Below, piece after piece: positions 32,222 through 45,378 of a stretch of 64,000 bases of DNA; positions within the stretch are counted from its first letter, which is position 1, and each line of letters opens with the position of its first letter. The notes below the pieces were generated by a model, which searched no databases, was not told the DNA's origin, and saw only the letters and a program-made list of their open reading frames with translations. Source of the stretch: Selaginella tamariscina (taxonomy: Eukaryota; Streptophyta; Lycopodiopsida; Selaginellales; Selaginellaceae). The translations under genes were made by a program, and so were the position numbers. The stretch is taken from assembly GCA_003024785.1 (NCBI GenBank), contig PUQB01000213.1:186001-250000 (forward strand), written 5' to 3'.

Positions 32222-33181
32222 ATGGCTGATTTTGAGCACGCGAGCACCAAATGTTGCTTCATGAGCTGGCCACTTTGCGCCAAGTGGTCACCGATCAAAG
32301 GTTCCACCATGCGGCACATGCAGCTGCTGATGCATCCTCCAAGGCTGCTGCGCAGGCTCTCTCTCAGGCATCGGTGGTTCCCTTTTCATCGAACTTTTCT
32401 TCGGAGCCGAAGATCAGCATGCCAGAGAAGTTCAGTGGCAATCGTGCCGATTTCCAAGGTTTCCTGAATCAGATCCGGCTCTTGATCCGCATGCAACCAC
32501 GCCGCTACTCGACTGATGCACAAAAGGTTGGCCTTTTGGCATCCTTACTAAGTGGATCTCCACGGGCTTGGGTTGCCCCCTTGCTGGAGCGTGACGACCC
32601 ATTGATGGAAGACTTTGAAGGTTTCGTGGCTGCCTTTGAAGCCTGTTTTGGAGATCCTGATAAGTACCGTTCTGCATGCACGAAGTTACGGAAGCTCACT
32701 CAAGGATCCCGACCAGCTTCCGTTATGCATCCGAATTTCAGCAACTTTGCACGAACATTCCATGGGACGAGACTGCATTGATCGAACACTTCCGTTTTGG
32801 GTTGAGGGATGACGTGAAGGACCTTCTCCTTACGTTACCGGATGCCCAAACATTAGCGGAGATCATGCAACAAGCTGTTCGTTGCGACAACCGTTTGTTC
32901 GAGCGTCGTCAGGAAAGATCCCGTCAGCAGTTCCTGCAAACCAATCCTGCAGCTGTGGTACATGTTCCTGCACCACTTCTGGAGTAGTTCCTATGGAGGT
33001 TGAGAAATCCAAGCGTGGCTCTCTTTCCTGCTGAGAAGCAACGTCGTCGGTGAGAACCTATGCTTGTATTGTGGTGAGCAGGACACAAGGTGGCAGAATG
33101 TCCTATAAAGCCAGGAAGTTCAAGACGCGTGAAGTTGAAGCTGAAGTTCAGTCGGAAAACTTCAATGTCCACTTCGTCTAG
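32222..33181 (+). pseudogene. gag of chromovirus B (broken)
   Basis: The N-terminus is damaged at about 32237 by a small deletion. The main core is open from 32251 to about 32720, where a one-base deletion (before ATGCATCC) shifts the frame, and it resumes 32728-32987. The zinc knuckle region (33060-33100) has further deletions that remove the regular CCHC spacing. The sequence is otherwise close to gag of A. Confidence 0.82.
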
Positions 33182-33239
33182 GAGCCGCGAAGTTGGACGT
33201 AGGTGCAGGCTCCATTGGTGCTGCTCATACCATTCCATC

Positions 33240-36200
33240 ACTCAAGTTTCCTGTACACATTCATCTTAATAATCGAGAGCTCAAGGAGTTTGCCTGTTAG
33301 ACACTGGTGCAAATGCATGCTTCATGGATGACACTTTTGCAACTCAACATGGCATTTCGGTGGTGAAGTTGAAGCGTGCAGTTCCTGTAGAGGTGGCCGA
33401 TGGGCGTCTGATTGCTTCTGGCGCAGTTACCCATGCTACCAACCTCTCTCTGCAGTCATGGCACATTCAACTGTTCAATTTCCTTCAACTTGATCAAGAC
33501 TCGGTCGACTCCCATCATTTTGGGCATGCCATGGTTCGTTGTTGCAAATCCGCAGATCGACTGGAGGTCTAGGACGCTCACGTTTTCCTCTCCACAGCTA
33601 GGATCAATCCTGTACCTTCCTGTGCAGGATACATCCTTAGTATCTGAGGCAGTACAAGCTACAGGATTGACCGTGCCTGTTCCTGTACCAGTGTTGAAGA
33701 CTCCTCCTCGACAGGATTCACCTCATGTCAGTTCCTCAGCACATCCGCAGGCTCTCTCCACTCCTGTAAGTTTGCGGTTCCTGTACAGGGTTCTTCCAAT
33801 CCTGTATCAGTGTCGAAGGTTCCTCCTCAACAGGATCCACCTCCTGTTGGTTCGTCAGCACACTCCAGGCTTCCCACTCCTGCAACCACGGACTCTGTAC
33901 AGGATTCTTCCAATCCTGTACACTCGTCAACATCCACACAGGTTTTTTCCAATCCTGCCTCTTTTGTTACTCTGCTTTGTTCCACCCCCAAGATCCTTCC
34001 TCTTTTTCAGTCACAGCTCCCTCCTTCTCCTCTCCGAGTTCTTACCACTACCATGCATGAACTTGCCACTGATCCTGCTCCTTTCCACCTTTTTGCCTTT
34101 CAAGTAACTCCTACGTCCTCTTCTACCTTTCCTGTGTATCTGACTCTCCTGTTTTTCAATCTCCTTCTCCTACTCCTTCTCCTTCTCCTCCTCTTCCCTA
34201 CCATCCAAGTATCACTTTTAAGGACGTTTTTGACAAGCACAAGGCTGCAGTTCTTCCTGTTCACAGGTCCTACGACTGTCCTATTGATCTTGCGAAGGAA
34301 AGACTCCACCGTTCGGACCGATTTATGCATTGTCACCCACAGAGTTGGAGGTTCTTCGTCAGTACATCGAGGACAACTTGGCATCCGGCTTCATTCGTCA
34401 CTCAAAGTCCCCTGCAGGAGCGCCTATCTTCTTTGTCAAGAAGAAGGATGGGAGTTTACGTTTGGTTGTGGACTACAGGGGTTTGAATCAAGTCACCATT
34501 CGGAATCGGTACCCGTTGCCATTGATCCCGGAACTTCTCGATCGGCTGCGAGGAGCAAAGGTGTTCACGAAGATCGACTTACGAGGGGCCTACAACCTTG
34601 TACGGATTCGTCCAGGCGATGAGTGGAAGACTGCCTTTCGTACAAGGTATGGACACTTCGAGTACACGGTGCCTTTCGGCCTTACCAATGCCCCAGCCGT
34701 GTTCCAACACATGGTGAACGACATCTTTCGTGACTTCTTGGACCAGTTTGTGGTGATCTACCTCGACGACATTTTGATTTTCTCCAAGGACCAGGCGGCA
34801 CATGACAAGCATGTACGATTGTTTACAGCGGCTTCGCGAGCATGGCCTGTATGCGAAGTTGGAGAAGTGTTTTTTCGATAGGGATTCTGTGGAGTTCTTG
34901 GGCTACATCGTCTCTCCTGCTGGCGTTTCCATGGACATGCACAAGGTGAAGACCATCGTGGAGTGGGAGAGGCCCAAGTCTATACGAGATGTACAATGTT
35001 TCCTTGGCTTTGCAAACTTCTACAGGCGGTTCATACAGGACTTCTCCAAGCGTGTACTTCCACTCACGGAACTCACCAAGCGCACAGGGTTTTCTCTTGG
35101 TCCGACAAGGCGGAACATGCATTCACAACACTCAAGGACTTCACGACAGCTCCGATTTTAGCACATCCTGATCCTTCTCGTCCTTCTTGAAGCAGATGCC
35201 TCGGATTTTGCAGTAGGATCCGTCCTATCACAAGTTGGAGAAGACAAGTTGCTTCATCCTGTAGCTTTTCACTCTCGTAAGTTCCTTTCGGCGGAGATCA
35301 ATTACGAGATTCATGACAAGGAACTCAAGGCCATTGTGGATTCGTTTGAGGAGTGGCGGCATTTCCTGGAAGGTGCTGCACATCCTGTACAAGTTCTTAC
35401 GGATCACAAGAACCTGGAGTACTTTCAAACGGCTCGAGTTCTCAGTCGGCGACAGGCTAGGTGGGCAGAGTTCCTATCACGTTTTGATTCGTCATCGTCT
35501 ACAGGCCCGGTTTTCGGAATGGCAAGGCGGACGCATTGTCTAGGCGCTCTTACCTTGCACCAAGCCCGGGCGATCCTGCATTGACTGTCAAAGGCAAGTG
35601 TTGTTGGGTCCTGATCGATTCCGGCTTGCGGCACTACAGGTTCATCAGGCTCCAGCAAATTCAACACTCCTACAGGACGTCCGTTCGCAGTTGGCTACAG
35701 ACGACTTGGCAAAGAATGTGTTCTCACACATTCATCCTGACGTTGCAAGTTCCTCTTCCTCCAGTTCCCGTCAGACTACAATGTTCATACAGGATGGACT
35801 CCTGTACCGGGAAGGTCTCCTGTACGTTCCTGTTGGTATTTCAGGACTCGTGTGGTACAGGATTGTCATGATACCCCGGCTACAGGACATTTTGGTGTGG
35901 CCAAGACAGTGGAGTTGGTGACTCGCAACTATTGGTGGCCTGGGTTGCGAGGTTTTGTGGAAAGGTTTGTACGGAGTTGTGACACTTGTAACAGGTCGAA
36001 GATGCCTCATCATGCACCCTCTGGTCTTCTTCGTCCTCTTCCTGTTCCTTCTGCTCCTTGGAGATCCATTTCTATGGATTTCCTCACAGATCTTCCTCCT
36101 TCTCGTGGATTCGATGCAGTTCTTGTGGTGGTTGACCGTTTCACCAAGCAGGCTCATTTCCTACCCTGCAACAAGACAGCTACAGGTCAGACAACTGCCG

Positions 36201-37139
36201 AGTTGGTGATCCGTGAGTGTTCCGACATCATGGTCTTCCTGAGAGCATTGTTTCCGATCGAGGTCCACAATTCATGTCCAAGTTTTGGCGAGAGCTTCTT
36301 CGGAGTCTACAGGTTAAAGCGGATCTTTCTTCAGGATATCACCCAAACTGATGGGCAGTCAACGCACAATTCAGACCTTGGAACAGTATCTTCGTTGCTT
36401 CATCAGTTACCAACAGGACAACTGGTTGGACCTTCTTCCAATGGCGGAGTTTGCCTACAACAACTCCATTCACACATCTACAGGCAGACACCTTTCTTTG
36501 CTCTTACAGGCCACCATCCACGTTTTGACTTTGCTCCTCCCGCTTCTCCTTCTTCCGCTCCTGCAGTACAGGATCGTCTCAGCATCTTCGTCAGGTACAG
36601 GATGATCTCCAGGTTCATCTTCAGCAGGCACAGGAACGATACAAGCATCATGCTGATGCTCACCGTCAGCCGGCACCTGCATACAAGATTGGTGATCTCG
36701 TGTGGCTTCTTCGTCGACACATTCGCACCAACAGGCCTTCTTCTAAGTTGGATTTTCAACGATTGGGCCCTTACAGGATCGTGGCGGAGGTAAATCCTGT
36801 AGCTTTCCGACTCGAGTTACCATCCACGGTGAAACTTCATCCTGTGTTTCACACCTCCTTGTTGGAGCCGTATCATCCTTCTTCTCTTCCTGGTCGTGTT
36901 CTTCTCCTCCCCCTCCTGTGGTCATTGCTGGTGAACCTGAGTACGAAGTTGCAGCCATCCTTGATTCTCGTCTTCATCGCCGCCAACTTCAATACTTGGT
37001 GGATTGGAAAGGTTATTTGCCTACCGATCGCACTTGGGAACCTGCATCCAACTTACTCCATGCTTCTTCCAAAGTTGCTGCCTTCCATCGGCATTATCCT
37101 GCTAAACCAGGTCCTAAGACTCGTGGAACTCGTCCTTAG
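33240..37139 (+). pseudogene. pol of chromovirus B (broken): PR-RT-RH-IN-chromodomain
   Basis: The protease DTGA motif is present (33300-33312), but a base is missing just upstream. Reverse transcriptase is open over 34330-34850, including [16 protein letters not shown] and YLDD, then shifts. RNase H is open across 35249-35490. The integrase zinc region (GHFGVAK ... CDTCNRSK) and core start (SMDFLTDLPP) lie in the frame at 35852-36220, after which a lost base disrupts the second catalytic block. The chromodomain is open at 36918-37139 with EYEVAAILDSR and YLVDWKGYLPTDRTWEP. Confidence 0.88.
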
Positions 37140-37150
37140 GGAGGAGGTGC

Positions 37151-37732
37151 TGTCACAACCCGATACAGGATACAGGATTCCGGATACAGGATACAGGATA
37201 CGGGTACAGGATATGCCTGCAGGATATTCCTAAGGATATCCTACAGGATATTCCTACAGGATATCCTATAGGATATTCCTACAGGATATGCCTATAGGAT
37301 ATGCTACAGGATATGCCTAGAGGATAAGGGCACTATTCTTAGCTCATGACTAGATTAGCTCATGACTAATTAGATCATGACCAGATTAGCTTGGAGTTGT
37401 GAGCATAAAAGCTCCGACCTAATTGTTGTACAATCAGTTACTATCAACACCAGTCTTCTACGATCATTCTTGTTCTTGTCGTTTTTGTCTTGCTCCTTGC
37501 TCTTTGTCTCTTGTCTCGCTCCTGGATCCTGTCCTGCTCCTGTCTGCTATGGATCCTGTCCTGCTCCTGTCTCCTTATCCTGTCTTGTTCCTGATCCTGT
37601 CCTGCGCCTTCCTGTCTTGCTCCGGATCCTATCCTGTTCTTTCTTGCTCCTAGTTCAGTCTGTCCTGCTCTCTGTCTTGCCTTGAGTCAAGCCTTCCTGT
37701 TCTCTTCCAGTTCCCTGGATCGTGGCTTGACA
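37151..37732 (+). repeat. 3' LTR of chromovirus B
   Basis: Matches the 5' LTR of B with indels in the ACAGGAT array and in the CCTGTC-rich U5. Confidence 0.88.
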
Positions 37733-38340
37733 AAGGTGGACATACCCCTGTCATCTAGAAGTTAGGGCGGCACAACAGAGGGTTGTGCCTTGACGACACA
37801 AGCTAGAGCTTGCACCGGGAGAAGAGTAACGAGCTCAGTCATGAACCTAGGAACCCTCACTCCTACATACTCTACCTTATTTATGTGACAAAGCCCCCCC
37901 CCCCCCTCTTTTCTTGAATGTGTATGTGGGCTAGCACAAATTTAGCTAGCCCCTTATTAAGTTAATGAGAGAGTGTTTAACTTAAACCCTAAAACCCTAC
38001 CCAAGGGGTGGGGGTGTTTAGGGTGTGGGTTAGGGAAACCCTAGGGTTAGGTCAACTCTAGGGGTGTTCCTAACCCTACTAAACATGCTGAACTCATCTA
38101 CATTAACCAATCAGCCTAACTGGGACGTCAAAATTGGGGGTGGGTTTTTAGAAGGTAAGTTCTAGCTTTGCTTAGAGTTTCCTACAAATACTTAATGACA
38201 CCCGACCGAACCATCACCAGATACTCAAGTGCACTAAGCGGGCATATTTCCTACTACATCTAGGGTCCATCAACATAGTACAGTAGGTAACAACAGTCAA
38301 CATCCAAAATAAAGGGTCGAGTCATAGTAAAAACTATGAC

Positions 38341-38553
38341 GTGTGTATACCAATACAATATATTAATTATAACGCTATCAACATAACATTCACAACAAAT
38401 CTAACTTCCAACCTTGTAAGCACGTTTTACATCGTTAGTGTTATAAACTGGATATCCAAATGCCAAATATATATATTAAAATTAAAAATAAAAAATATTT
38501 TAAGAGCATCGATTAAATATGTCACATGCTAAAAAAGATCGATATATTTTGTT
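38341..38553. other. Right flank of X2: inverted copy of gene 1 downstream sequence
   Basis: Reverse complement of about 6888-7028, including GTTATGTTGATAGCGTTATA and the ATATCAGGCATTTGG region. It continues the block interrupted at 18566. No gene is seen. Confidence 0.65.
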
Positions 38554-41500
38554 TGGGGAGATGTACTAAATTATAAGATATGATTAAAACATGAAGTTAT
38601 TGTGGCACTTAATATCATAATAACATTAGTGTAAAAGATAATATCTATTAAATCACTTAGATGAACCAAATATTAATTTATAATTCCTCTTAATTTCTAA
38701 ACAGTTTCTTAGAATATTGAAGTAACAATATATTTTCATTTTAAAATTAAACATCAATTCATATAAATTAAGACTATGTCTATATTATTATTTGTAATAT
38801 TTGATAAATTAATACAATTGTAAAGTTATATCCGCTAATGTAACAACACTAGTTAGTAAATTTGATATTTAAACATTAAGAGGATTGTTATTAGTTCAAA
38901 AGTATCAATATTAATGTTGGAATTGTTTATGGAATAAGGATTAGTTTAAAAAGTTGCTTGTCAAAACACTAATCATTGGAAATGTTATACTTTAGTATAG
39001 TGTTAGAGGAACATTATATAATTAATTTGAGAGTTGAAAAAAATATAATGTTACAAAGGCATGCAGTATTCTGAGTTTAGGGAGACTCTTATTATGGAAA
39101 TTAAATTTTGAAATTTAGTATTTAAACTTAATGATATAAGAAGTTAGGAATTATTAAATTTGCGTAATTGTTGTGCTCTTTGGAGAATGAATACAATAAA
39201 AAACATGTCAATTGAGACTTGTGATATCTAGAGATTACCGATTGAGGCACGTTGAGTTTTTTGGTTTCCACATTAAGTTAATAAAAAGGTATGTTAGCTT
39301 ATATATGTTCCATGAACTAGTTGGTGTTATTAAAGAATATAACATCGGTTGTGAAAAGTAAATATTAATGCTATGACACTTTGATTGTATATTTGACCTA
39401 AATTTGATTCTCATTCGGAATGAAGTTGTGTCAATGACATATCAAGTGAATGCATAGTCTGACGTAGTTATACACTAACAACAGATAGGTATAGTAGCAG
39501 ACCCTTGGTAATGTGAAACATTAAGGGATGTAAAATGTGAGGCTATAATACCATAACATGTGGAACCATTGCAAAATCCACACAAAGGCGTTGGGTTAAG
39601 CATTTGAGATGAACTTAAAATGTTTATTGTGCGGGTTTTTAATAGCATTTATTATTCAGAAATAAAGTAAGGCTTTATTTCTTATTAACCTAGGGGCCAT
39701 AAACATTAACTAGAAGCCTCCAATATAAATTCTAGTTAAGTAAAGAAATTAACCATTGTGTTGTCTGCGTCAAGTGATAGACTTTATATACATGTAAAAG
39801 GTCTGCAAGTGACTTCATGTCGTAGGTTCTCAAGTACTTGGCTTCGTGTAATGTAAAGGGGATAATGAAAATTATGTGAACTTTTTGTTGACTCCACATA
39901 GAGTGATATGTTAGTTTTAGTTAATTTTTCTAACATTATTTAGTTTTAAAATTAGACGTCAACGAGGAAAATGACATTTTCAAAGGTAGGAAGTGTATCA
40001 TAATTTTTATTATGACTTGACCTTTTATTTTGTATGTTGATTTTGTTACGTACTGTTTATGTTGATGAACCCTAGATAGTGAGAAACAGCCCTGCATAGT
40101 GCACTTAAGCGTTTAAGGGTAGTTTGACTTGCTATCCTTAAATATCACGAGAAACTCTAAGTGAAGGTAGCATTTACTTTATAAAAAACCCACCCCCGAT
40201 TTTGACATTCCAGTTAGGTTTATTGGTTATGGTAGGTTGCCCTAACCCACGCCCTAAAATCCCCACCCCTTGGTAAGGTTTAGGGGTAGGAGTTAGGTTA
40301 AACATAAGTTCATCTAATTTAATTAAAAGGCTAGAATTCCGTGCCAGCCCACTTACACATATAGGAAACAAGAGGGGGGAGGCTCTCTGTCACATAAATA
40401 AGGTAGGGTATATAATAGGAGAGTTTCTAGGTTCATGACTAAGCTCGTTACTCTTAAGTTTTAGTTTGTGTTGTTAAGGCATAACCCTATGTTATGTTGC
40501 CCTAACTTCCAGACCATAGGGGTACATCCCACCAACCTACCCTTAATATTGGTGAACCCATAACTAGAATGTTTTGCTAAAATGCATGTTCCAATGGACA
40601 GAGGTTGAGGCATGTCTCTAGCCTCCCTCCACATCAAGCTAGATGTAGCACTCACATCTAAAGGCACATCCGTGTCTCCAATTGTGTGTGTGGGATCTTG
40701 ACTAACAAGTTCTTGCTACCCAATTCCTGAAGGTTCACTGAGGGGTTCTAGAGTTGACACTTAAGAGCCATGTTAGCAGTACTTGGTGTAACTCTTGAAT
40801 CTAAGGAGCTATGACATAGTGTCACATGAAGATGTGATACTAGGCTAGACAACTCATGGTACAATGCTCGAGGCATGCCCTTTGGAGTTGTGTCATGGGG
40901 TTGTCTTTAAGGGGTTGGATATTTTAGCAAACATGCATGTTTGTGCTCGCACTAGGGTGTTAAGCCTTGAGTATCAACTCAAGGGAGGTTAGATCTTGTA
41001 ATTAGGTGTGATTTGGCACATTTGTCTAGGGGTGTTTTCCTTAGGATCCAGGGGCTAAACAACCCCAACTCATTAATAGGAACCCTTTCGTGAGGCACTC
41101 ACAAGGTTATGTACTTAGGGTTATCCAAACCTAACCTTAAGAAATTCACTTAGTAGAACACTCGTTTAACTACGACGAGCTTTAGGTCTAGGGTATGACT
41201 TGGCCACTCAAACCCTTAGGGGATCCCTTGTCACCCTAAAGAGGTTGTACTCCCAGATGACAGTGATTCCTCAAAGGGTAAGTGATGATACATTAACTCT
41301 GTCATGGGGATATGTATAAGGCACATCTTCTTAGGCATGAGCCTATCTAAGTTTATTGGGACTGGATCTTAAAGTTTATTTGGGTTATCTTCTAGGGTTC
41401 AAGGGATGGTCATTTTAAGGGATTTAGAGTAGGACTCTGAATCTTCTGCCTAATTAGGCATATGAGTCAGATTCCATGAGTCATCTTAAAAGACTTAACG

Positions 41501-41585
41501 TTGTTGACATAAGATAATGACACTGGATGGCCACTTGATAATTACGTGTTGTCACGTGTTAACCTTTCAAATTAAAACTTTAACA
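38554..41585 (+). mobile_element. Retrotransposon X3b, 3' part: internal region plus LTR
   Basis: The internal remnant 38554-39995 matches the reverse complement of X2 about 20290-21960 and ends in the purine tract AAAGGTAGGAAGTG. The LTR is 39996-41585. It is the counterpart of X3a (1592-3741), with longer internal sequence, so both stem from one segmental duplication. No coding capacity was recognised. Confidence 0.78.
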
Positions 41586-41640
41586 AATAATAAAATTAAA
41601 TTTTGATTCCTAGTTAAAAACTAATGCAATTGAATAGTTA

Positions 41641-42705
41641 ATTGGTGGTCTCCTTTTAAAACTCATTAATACATGGGTCAAAATCTAAGGTAGCGCACCC
41701 ACGAGGCAACCTCATAAATTTTGTTTAAGAAAAAATGAAGTCTAATAACACTTCAATCTTAAGGTAATATACACATTTATAAATATATATATAATTCATA
41801 TTTTATAAACTTGATTTATGCATTATTGATTATATTAATTACTAGTATATTGTGTATATCTGCAATTTAAAGTTCTAAAAACTCTATAGATTTAACTTGA
41901 ATAACCTGAACCCTAAATTTAATTTAAGTTTAACAATAAAGATTAAATTGTTTACAACCAATAGGTTCATTCACACTCAATAATCTTATCATTACTTTTT
42001 TAATTTAAATTTACTAGTGGAAATCAAATTATTACAGCAGTTGATAAGCTCACTCACATTCATTTAATAATGTTATAATTATTCTGCTATAACATCAATA
42101 TTTAATTATATATTCTTATAAATGATGCTTTGCAACTAGCTATATATTTATATACATAATATATAGTGTGTGTGTGCAAGTGCAACTACATACACATGTG
42201 CGTACATGTGCCTCACATACATAGATGAAGTGATAAACACACGTGTATTACATAATCTATACGACATGTGAAAATATAGTATTGATTTATCAAAGGGTTA
42301 AAGATGGAAACCCCTCGCGTTTCCAACTATAACACTCAAAACTCGCCTCCTTTTAAAACACACACGTACATATTATACACTTCATCTATATATGTATATT
42401 ATGTGTGTGTATGCACAGGCACATGCATGCATGTGTGTATGTAATTGCACTCACACTCACATACACACGCATACATATTATGTATATATATAGCTTACAT
42501 GTATAGATGCCATGCATCATTTATAAGAATATATAAGTAAATATTGATTTAATTAATCAGTAATATTAATAATGTATAAATCAAGTATGTAGAATTGAAT
42601 TATATATAATATATATATATATATTTACAAAATGTGTATATTACCTTAAGATTGAAGTTTGATTAGGACTTACTCTTTCTTAAATAGAATTTATGAGGTT
42701 ACACC
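41641..42705. repeat. Foldback element, second copy (right arm truncated)
   Basis: Collinear with 3796-4850, including both (TG)n/(CA)n arms and the AAGTGATAAACACAC centre. The outer part of the right arm, with TTTAAAAGGAGAC, is missing, and the sequence jumps to the CACACATACACTC segment found at 4998. Confidence 0.68.
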
Positions 42706-42835
42706 TACACACACTATATATGCACACATACACTCAGCACTTGTTCACTTAGTTCATGGGTTGAAGAACAATCGGAAGATAAGTTTTTATTTCGTGTCAA
42801 AATTAATTTACCCTAAAGAGTAATCACATTTAATA

Positions 42836-42861
42836 AAACCCTAAAACAGGGGTTTAGGGTT
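42836..42861. promoter_or_regulatory. Palindromic telo-box upstream of gene 1 copy 2
   Basis: Same paired AAACCCTAAAAC and AGGGGTTTAGGGTT module as at 5118-5143, six bases before the ATG at 42868. Confidence 0.55.
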
Positions 42862-42867
42862 CATACG

Positions 42868-44138
42868 ATGGCCTCCCCTGCTTCTGATCGGCTATGCAGG
42901 TCGGCAGCCCAGAGAAGCGTGAGGAATGCGTGGTCTTCTATCTCAGCAGCGTTTCTTCATGGTCGTCTGCCTCTGTTAATGGCTTGTCTGCTGCCACTGC
43001 TCTTGTCAATGCCTCCCTCAATCAGGAGTAAGCTTTCCCCATATTCCACACATCCCAGATTTGTTCCGCATTCATGTATAGTGTGTAGGTGTGTATACAA
43101 CATATATAACATGTATACTAGTATACAAAACAAAATTTTTATCAACGACACGCGCACACACACACACACTTGCAGATTCATGTCTTCGAGAAGTCCATTC
43201 GTTCCAGAGCCAAAGAGAAGCTCTCTAAGCAGCAGGTTAATGAGTTTCATCTCCGATTACTCTCTCTAAGCCACGTTTAACACAGATTGGCTACCTTGGA
43301 AATCTCATCAAGTCTTACCAAGAAATGGTACGGTTATATGTGTGTGTGCGTATGAGTGTGTGTGTATAACTAATGTATACAGGAGGAGGCTACAACAAGG
43401 ATAATACATGAGGCCAAATCCATGCGTACATATGTGAGAAATTATGGTGGCGTTGTTGAGTTCTCAAGTGAGAAAGTGTTCAGTGAGGATGCAGGTGATG
43501 GATATGGCATCCTGTCTTCTCTACATTGACACTGCAGAATTTCGGTATGCAAGTGATATTTATATTTATGTTAGCACGTTAGTATAGTATGATGACATTT
43601 CTAATGCAGAGGAGTTAGCGGAAGATATTGCAAAAATGCACCTGATAGAACTCACCATCAAGGTATTTATTCTGCTCGTATGGTGTTAGTGTGAAGGTAT
43701 GTTTGTCATCCTAATGTGCTCCTTACAGTGGCGTATTACATCTGAGATGAAGTCTATTCTTCATGGAAAGCCTGAAGAGATTTCAGCAGTAAAGCTTAGA
43801 GAACTTGAACTTGCTTTGCCTTGTGATTTGGAAGAGAGGCTTCTAATTCACCAGCCTGATACTAAGCAGAAGGCAGAAAACGTTAGAGGTTGTGTGTGTG
43901 TGTGTGTGTGTGTTATCATAGCTTATGTTGTTTTATTAGGTGTATCTTGCATCTTGGCTTGCAGAAGTGAACATAAACCGGCAAAGGTGAGTTTTTAAAC
44001 TATCAAAATCTTAAGATTACACACACACACACACACAAAGAAAGAAACACAATTTAGCATTAAGAAACACTTTGCAGAGTGGAGGAGGTGCTGACTTTGG
44101 CGCATGCAGAGATTAAAATTAAACAGCAAGTTTTGTAA
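42868..44138 (+). pseudogene. Gene 1, copy 2: unknown coiled-coil-like protein (broken)
   Basis: All eight exons are present in order with intact GT-AG borders and a terminal QVL plus stop (44136-44138), which copy 1 lacks. Exon 1 keeps its start and most of its Ala/Ser-rich N-terminus. Exon 2 (43176 on) has lost about 26 bases, and exon 4 has a one-base deletion near 43506, so the frame is broken. The (TG)n in the exon 6 donor intron and the (AC)n in the next intron differ in length from the other copies. Confidence 0.7.
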
Positions 44139-44690
44139 GTCTCTTCATGCATGTGTGTGTGTGTGTGTGTGGGGGGGGGGGGGGAAATATTAATAATAGC
44201 CTTGTCTTTTATGTATAGTTTTTCCTTGTCACTTAATGAAAGTTATCTTATATTTTCATTAATTTAATTGTTGGTATAATAGATTACTGTTAGTAGCGTG
44301 TACATATACACTAGGAATCTAACAGTATTACATATTAAATAGAAAGCATCTCTCTCACACGCACGCACGCACACAGGTATTCATTTGGTACTAAAGCATT
44401 CTTCTGTTACGTTTTACTTTATGACATATCAATCTTCTAATAGGTAGAAACACACGTGTATATATATATAATATAGTATAATAATAACAATGTCAATTAA
44501 AGATGTGCACAATATATAAAGTGTTGTTATAAAAAGAAATTATACATATATAAATATAAAAATTAAAATCATGTTATATATAATTTATAGAAAAAAAATT
44601 AAAATCTCGTGTATAGATTAATTAAGAAAATGTGCAATTTTTATGCTTTATTGAAGATCTTGGTCGAATATAAAAATGGTCAGACACGAA
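44139..44690. other. AT-rich spacer downstream of gene 1 copy 2
   Basis: Collinear with 6403-7240 and 61456-61860 (G-run after TG repeat, CACGCACGCACGCACACAGG motif). No gene is seen. At about 44690 homology with copy 1 stops abruptly and continues in inverted orientation. Confidence 0.6.
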
Positions 44691-45378
44691 AGAGGGGTGT
44701 TGCAAATAACAAAGGGTAAAATGTTGAGAATTTTTTAATGTTTTTTTAGAAAGAGAGGATTACTCTCAATACACTTGATTAAATGTTTGAACTTGCAAAG
44801 AACACGATCATGGTTTATGTAACCAGTTAGATTTAATTTAAGCCTTACATATTATTTAAGAAAAAAAAAACCGCACATACATCCCCGGGAATTTACTTAA
44901 ATTAATATATATGCTATCTTGCGTTTCAGGACTTTCAAGCAAAATGGATTAAAAAACTTAAAAAGAATGCAAAATTGAATTCTGACTTAAAAAACATATA
45001 AAGAAACAAAGATGTTGATGTTAATGGTGCTTATTTTTTTGTGCAAAATTTGTATTTAAAATGCATAATTTTATGTAAAACCTTAGGAATTATGCATTTA
45101 AAAATGCAGATTTTGAACACAAGATAGGCATCGGACCGTGTAAACCGTAAAGATAAAGAGTTATATATTATACAGTATCTCACAAAATAATTAACTATAT
45201 CCACCAAAGCTTGACATCACTCCACGATGATATCAAGATTGTACTGTTCCAGTTAAGTTGATAGTTATGATTTAAGACCAATTGACTGTGGCATCTTGTG
45301 GGGTTCGAGAGGCCAACTGTGAAATGGAATGTACGTGATCGAGAAACAATTTCAAAGTGGCCACACTTACCTCCCAAA
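44691..45378 (-). other. Inverted 3' flank of gene 2, including the unoccupied transposon site
   Basis: Reverse complement of 17246-18350. CACTCCACG at 45218-45226 is the single copy of the 9-bp target CGTGGAGTG (minus strand) that is duplicated around the transposon at 9246-17236. No gene is seen. Confidence 0.75.

Larger units (their letters stand above)
31558..37732 (+). mobile_element. Chromovirus B (Ty3/Gypsy LTR retrotransposon)
   Basis: LTRs of 569 bp (31558-32126) and 582 bp (37151-37732), again TGTCAC...TTGACA, are flanked by a perfect 5-bp target duplication AAAGG (31553-31557 and 37733-37737). Organisation is as in A. It carries its own set of frameshifts and is defective. It entered the same X2 LTR 887 bp from A, in the same orientation. 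Confidence 0.93.
18566..38340 (-). mobile_element. Retrotransposon X2, complete but non-coding, with two nested elements
   Basis: X2 has two 1.72-kb LTRs (18566-20287, and 24065-38340 after removal of the insertions), a polypurine tract and a tRNA-Met-type primer site in the expected order for minus orientation. Flanking five-base copies are ATGTG on the left and GTGTG on the right, one mismatch; the unoccupied site CACAC is present on the other strand at 7024-7028. The 3.8-kb interior has no gag or pol similarity, so it behaves like a large retrotransposon derivative that would need proteins in trans. Two chromoviruses occupy its 5' LTR. Confidence 0.8.
24065..38340 (-). repeat. 5' LTR of X2, split by elements A and B
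   Basis: The LTR is in three parts: 24065-24299, 30671-31557 and 37738-38340. Summed (about 1,725 bp) they equal the sister LTR (1,722 bp) and align with it end to end once A and B with their duplicated target sites are removed. The outer end has lost the last A of TGACA. Confidence 0.85.

Noticed and set aside
34963..36209. Additional genes from overlapping and antisense open frames in chromoviruses A and B
   Set aside because: They are shadows of gag-pol in other frames; the domain-bearing frame explains the region.
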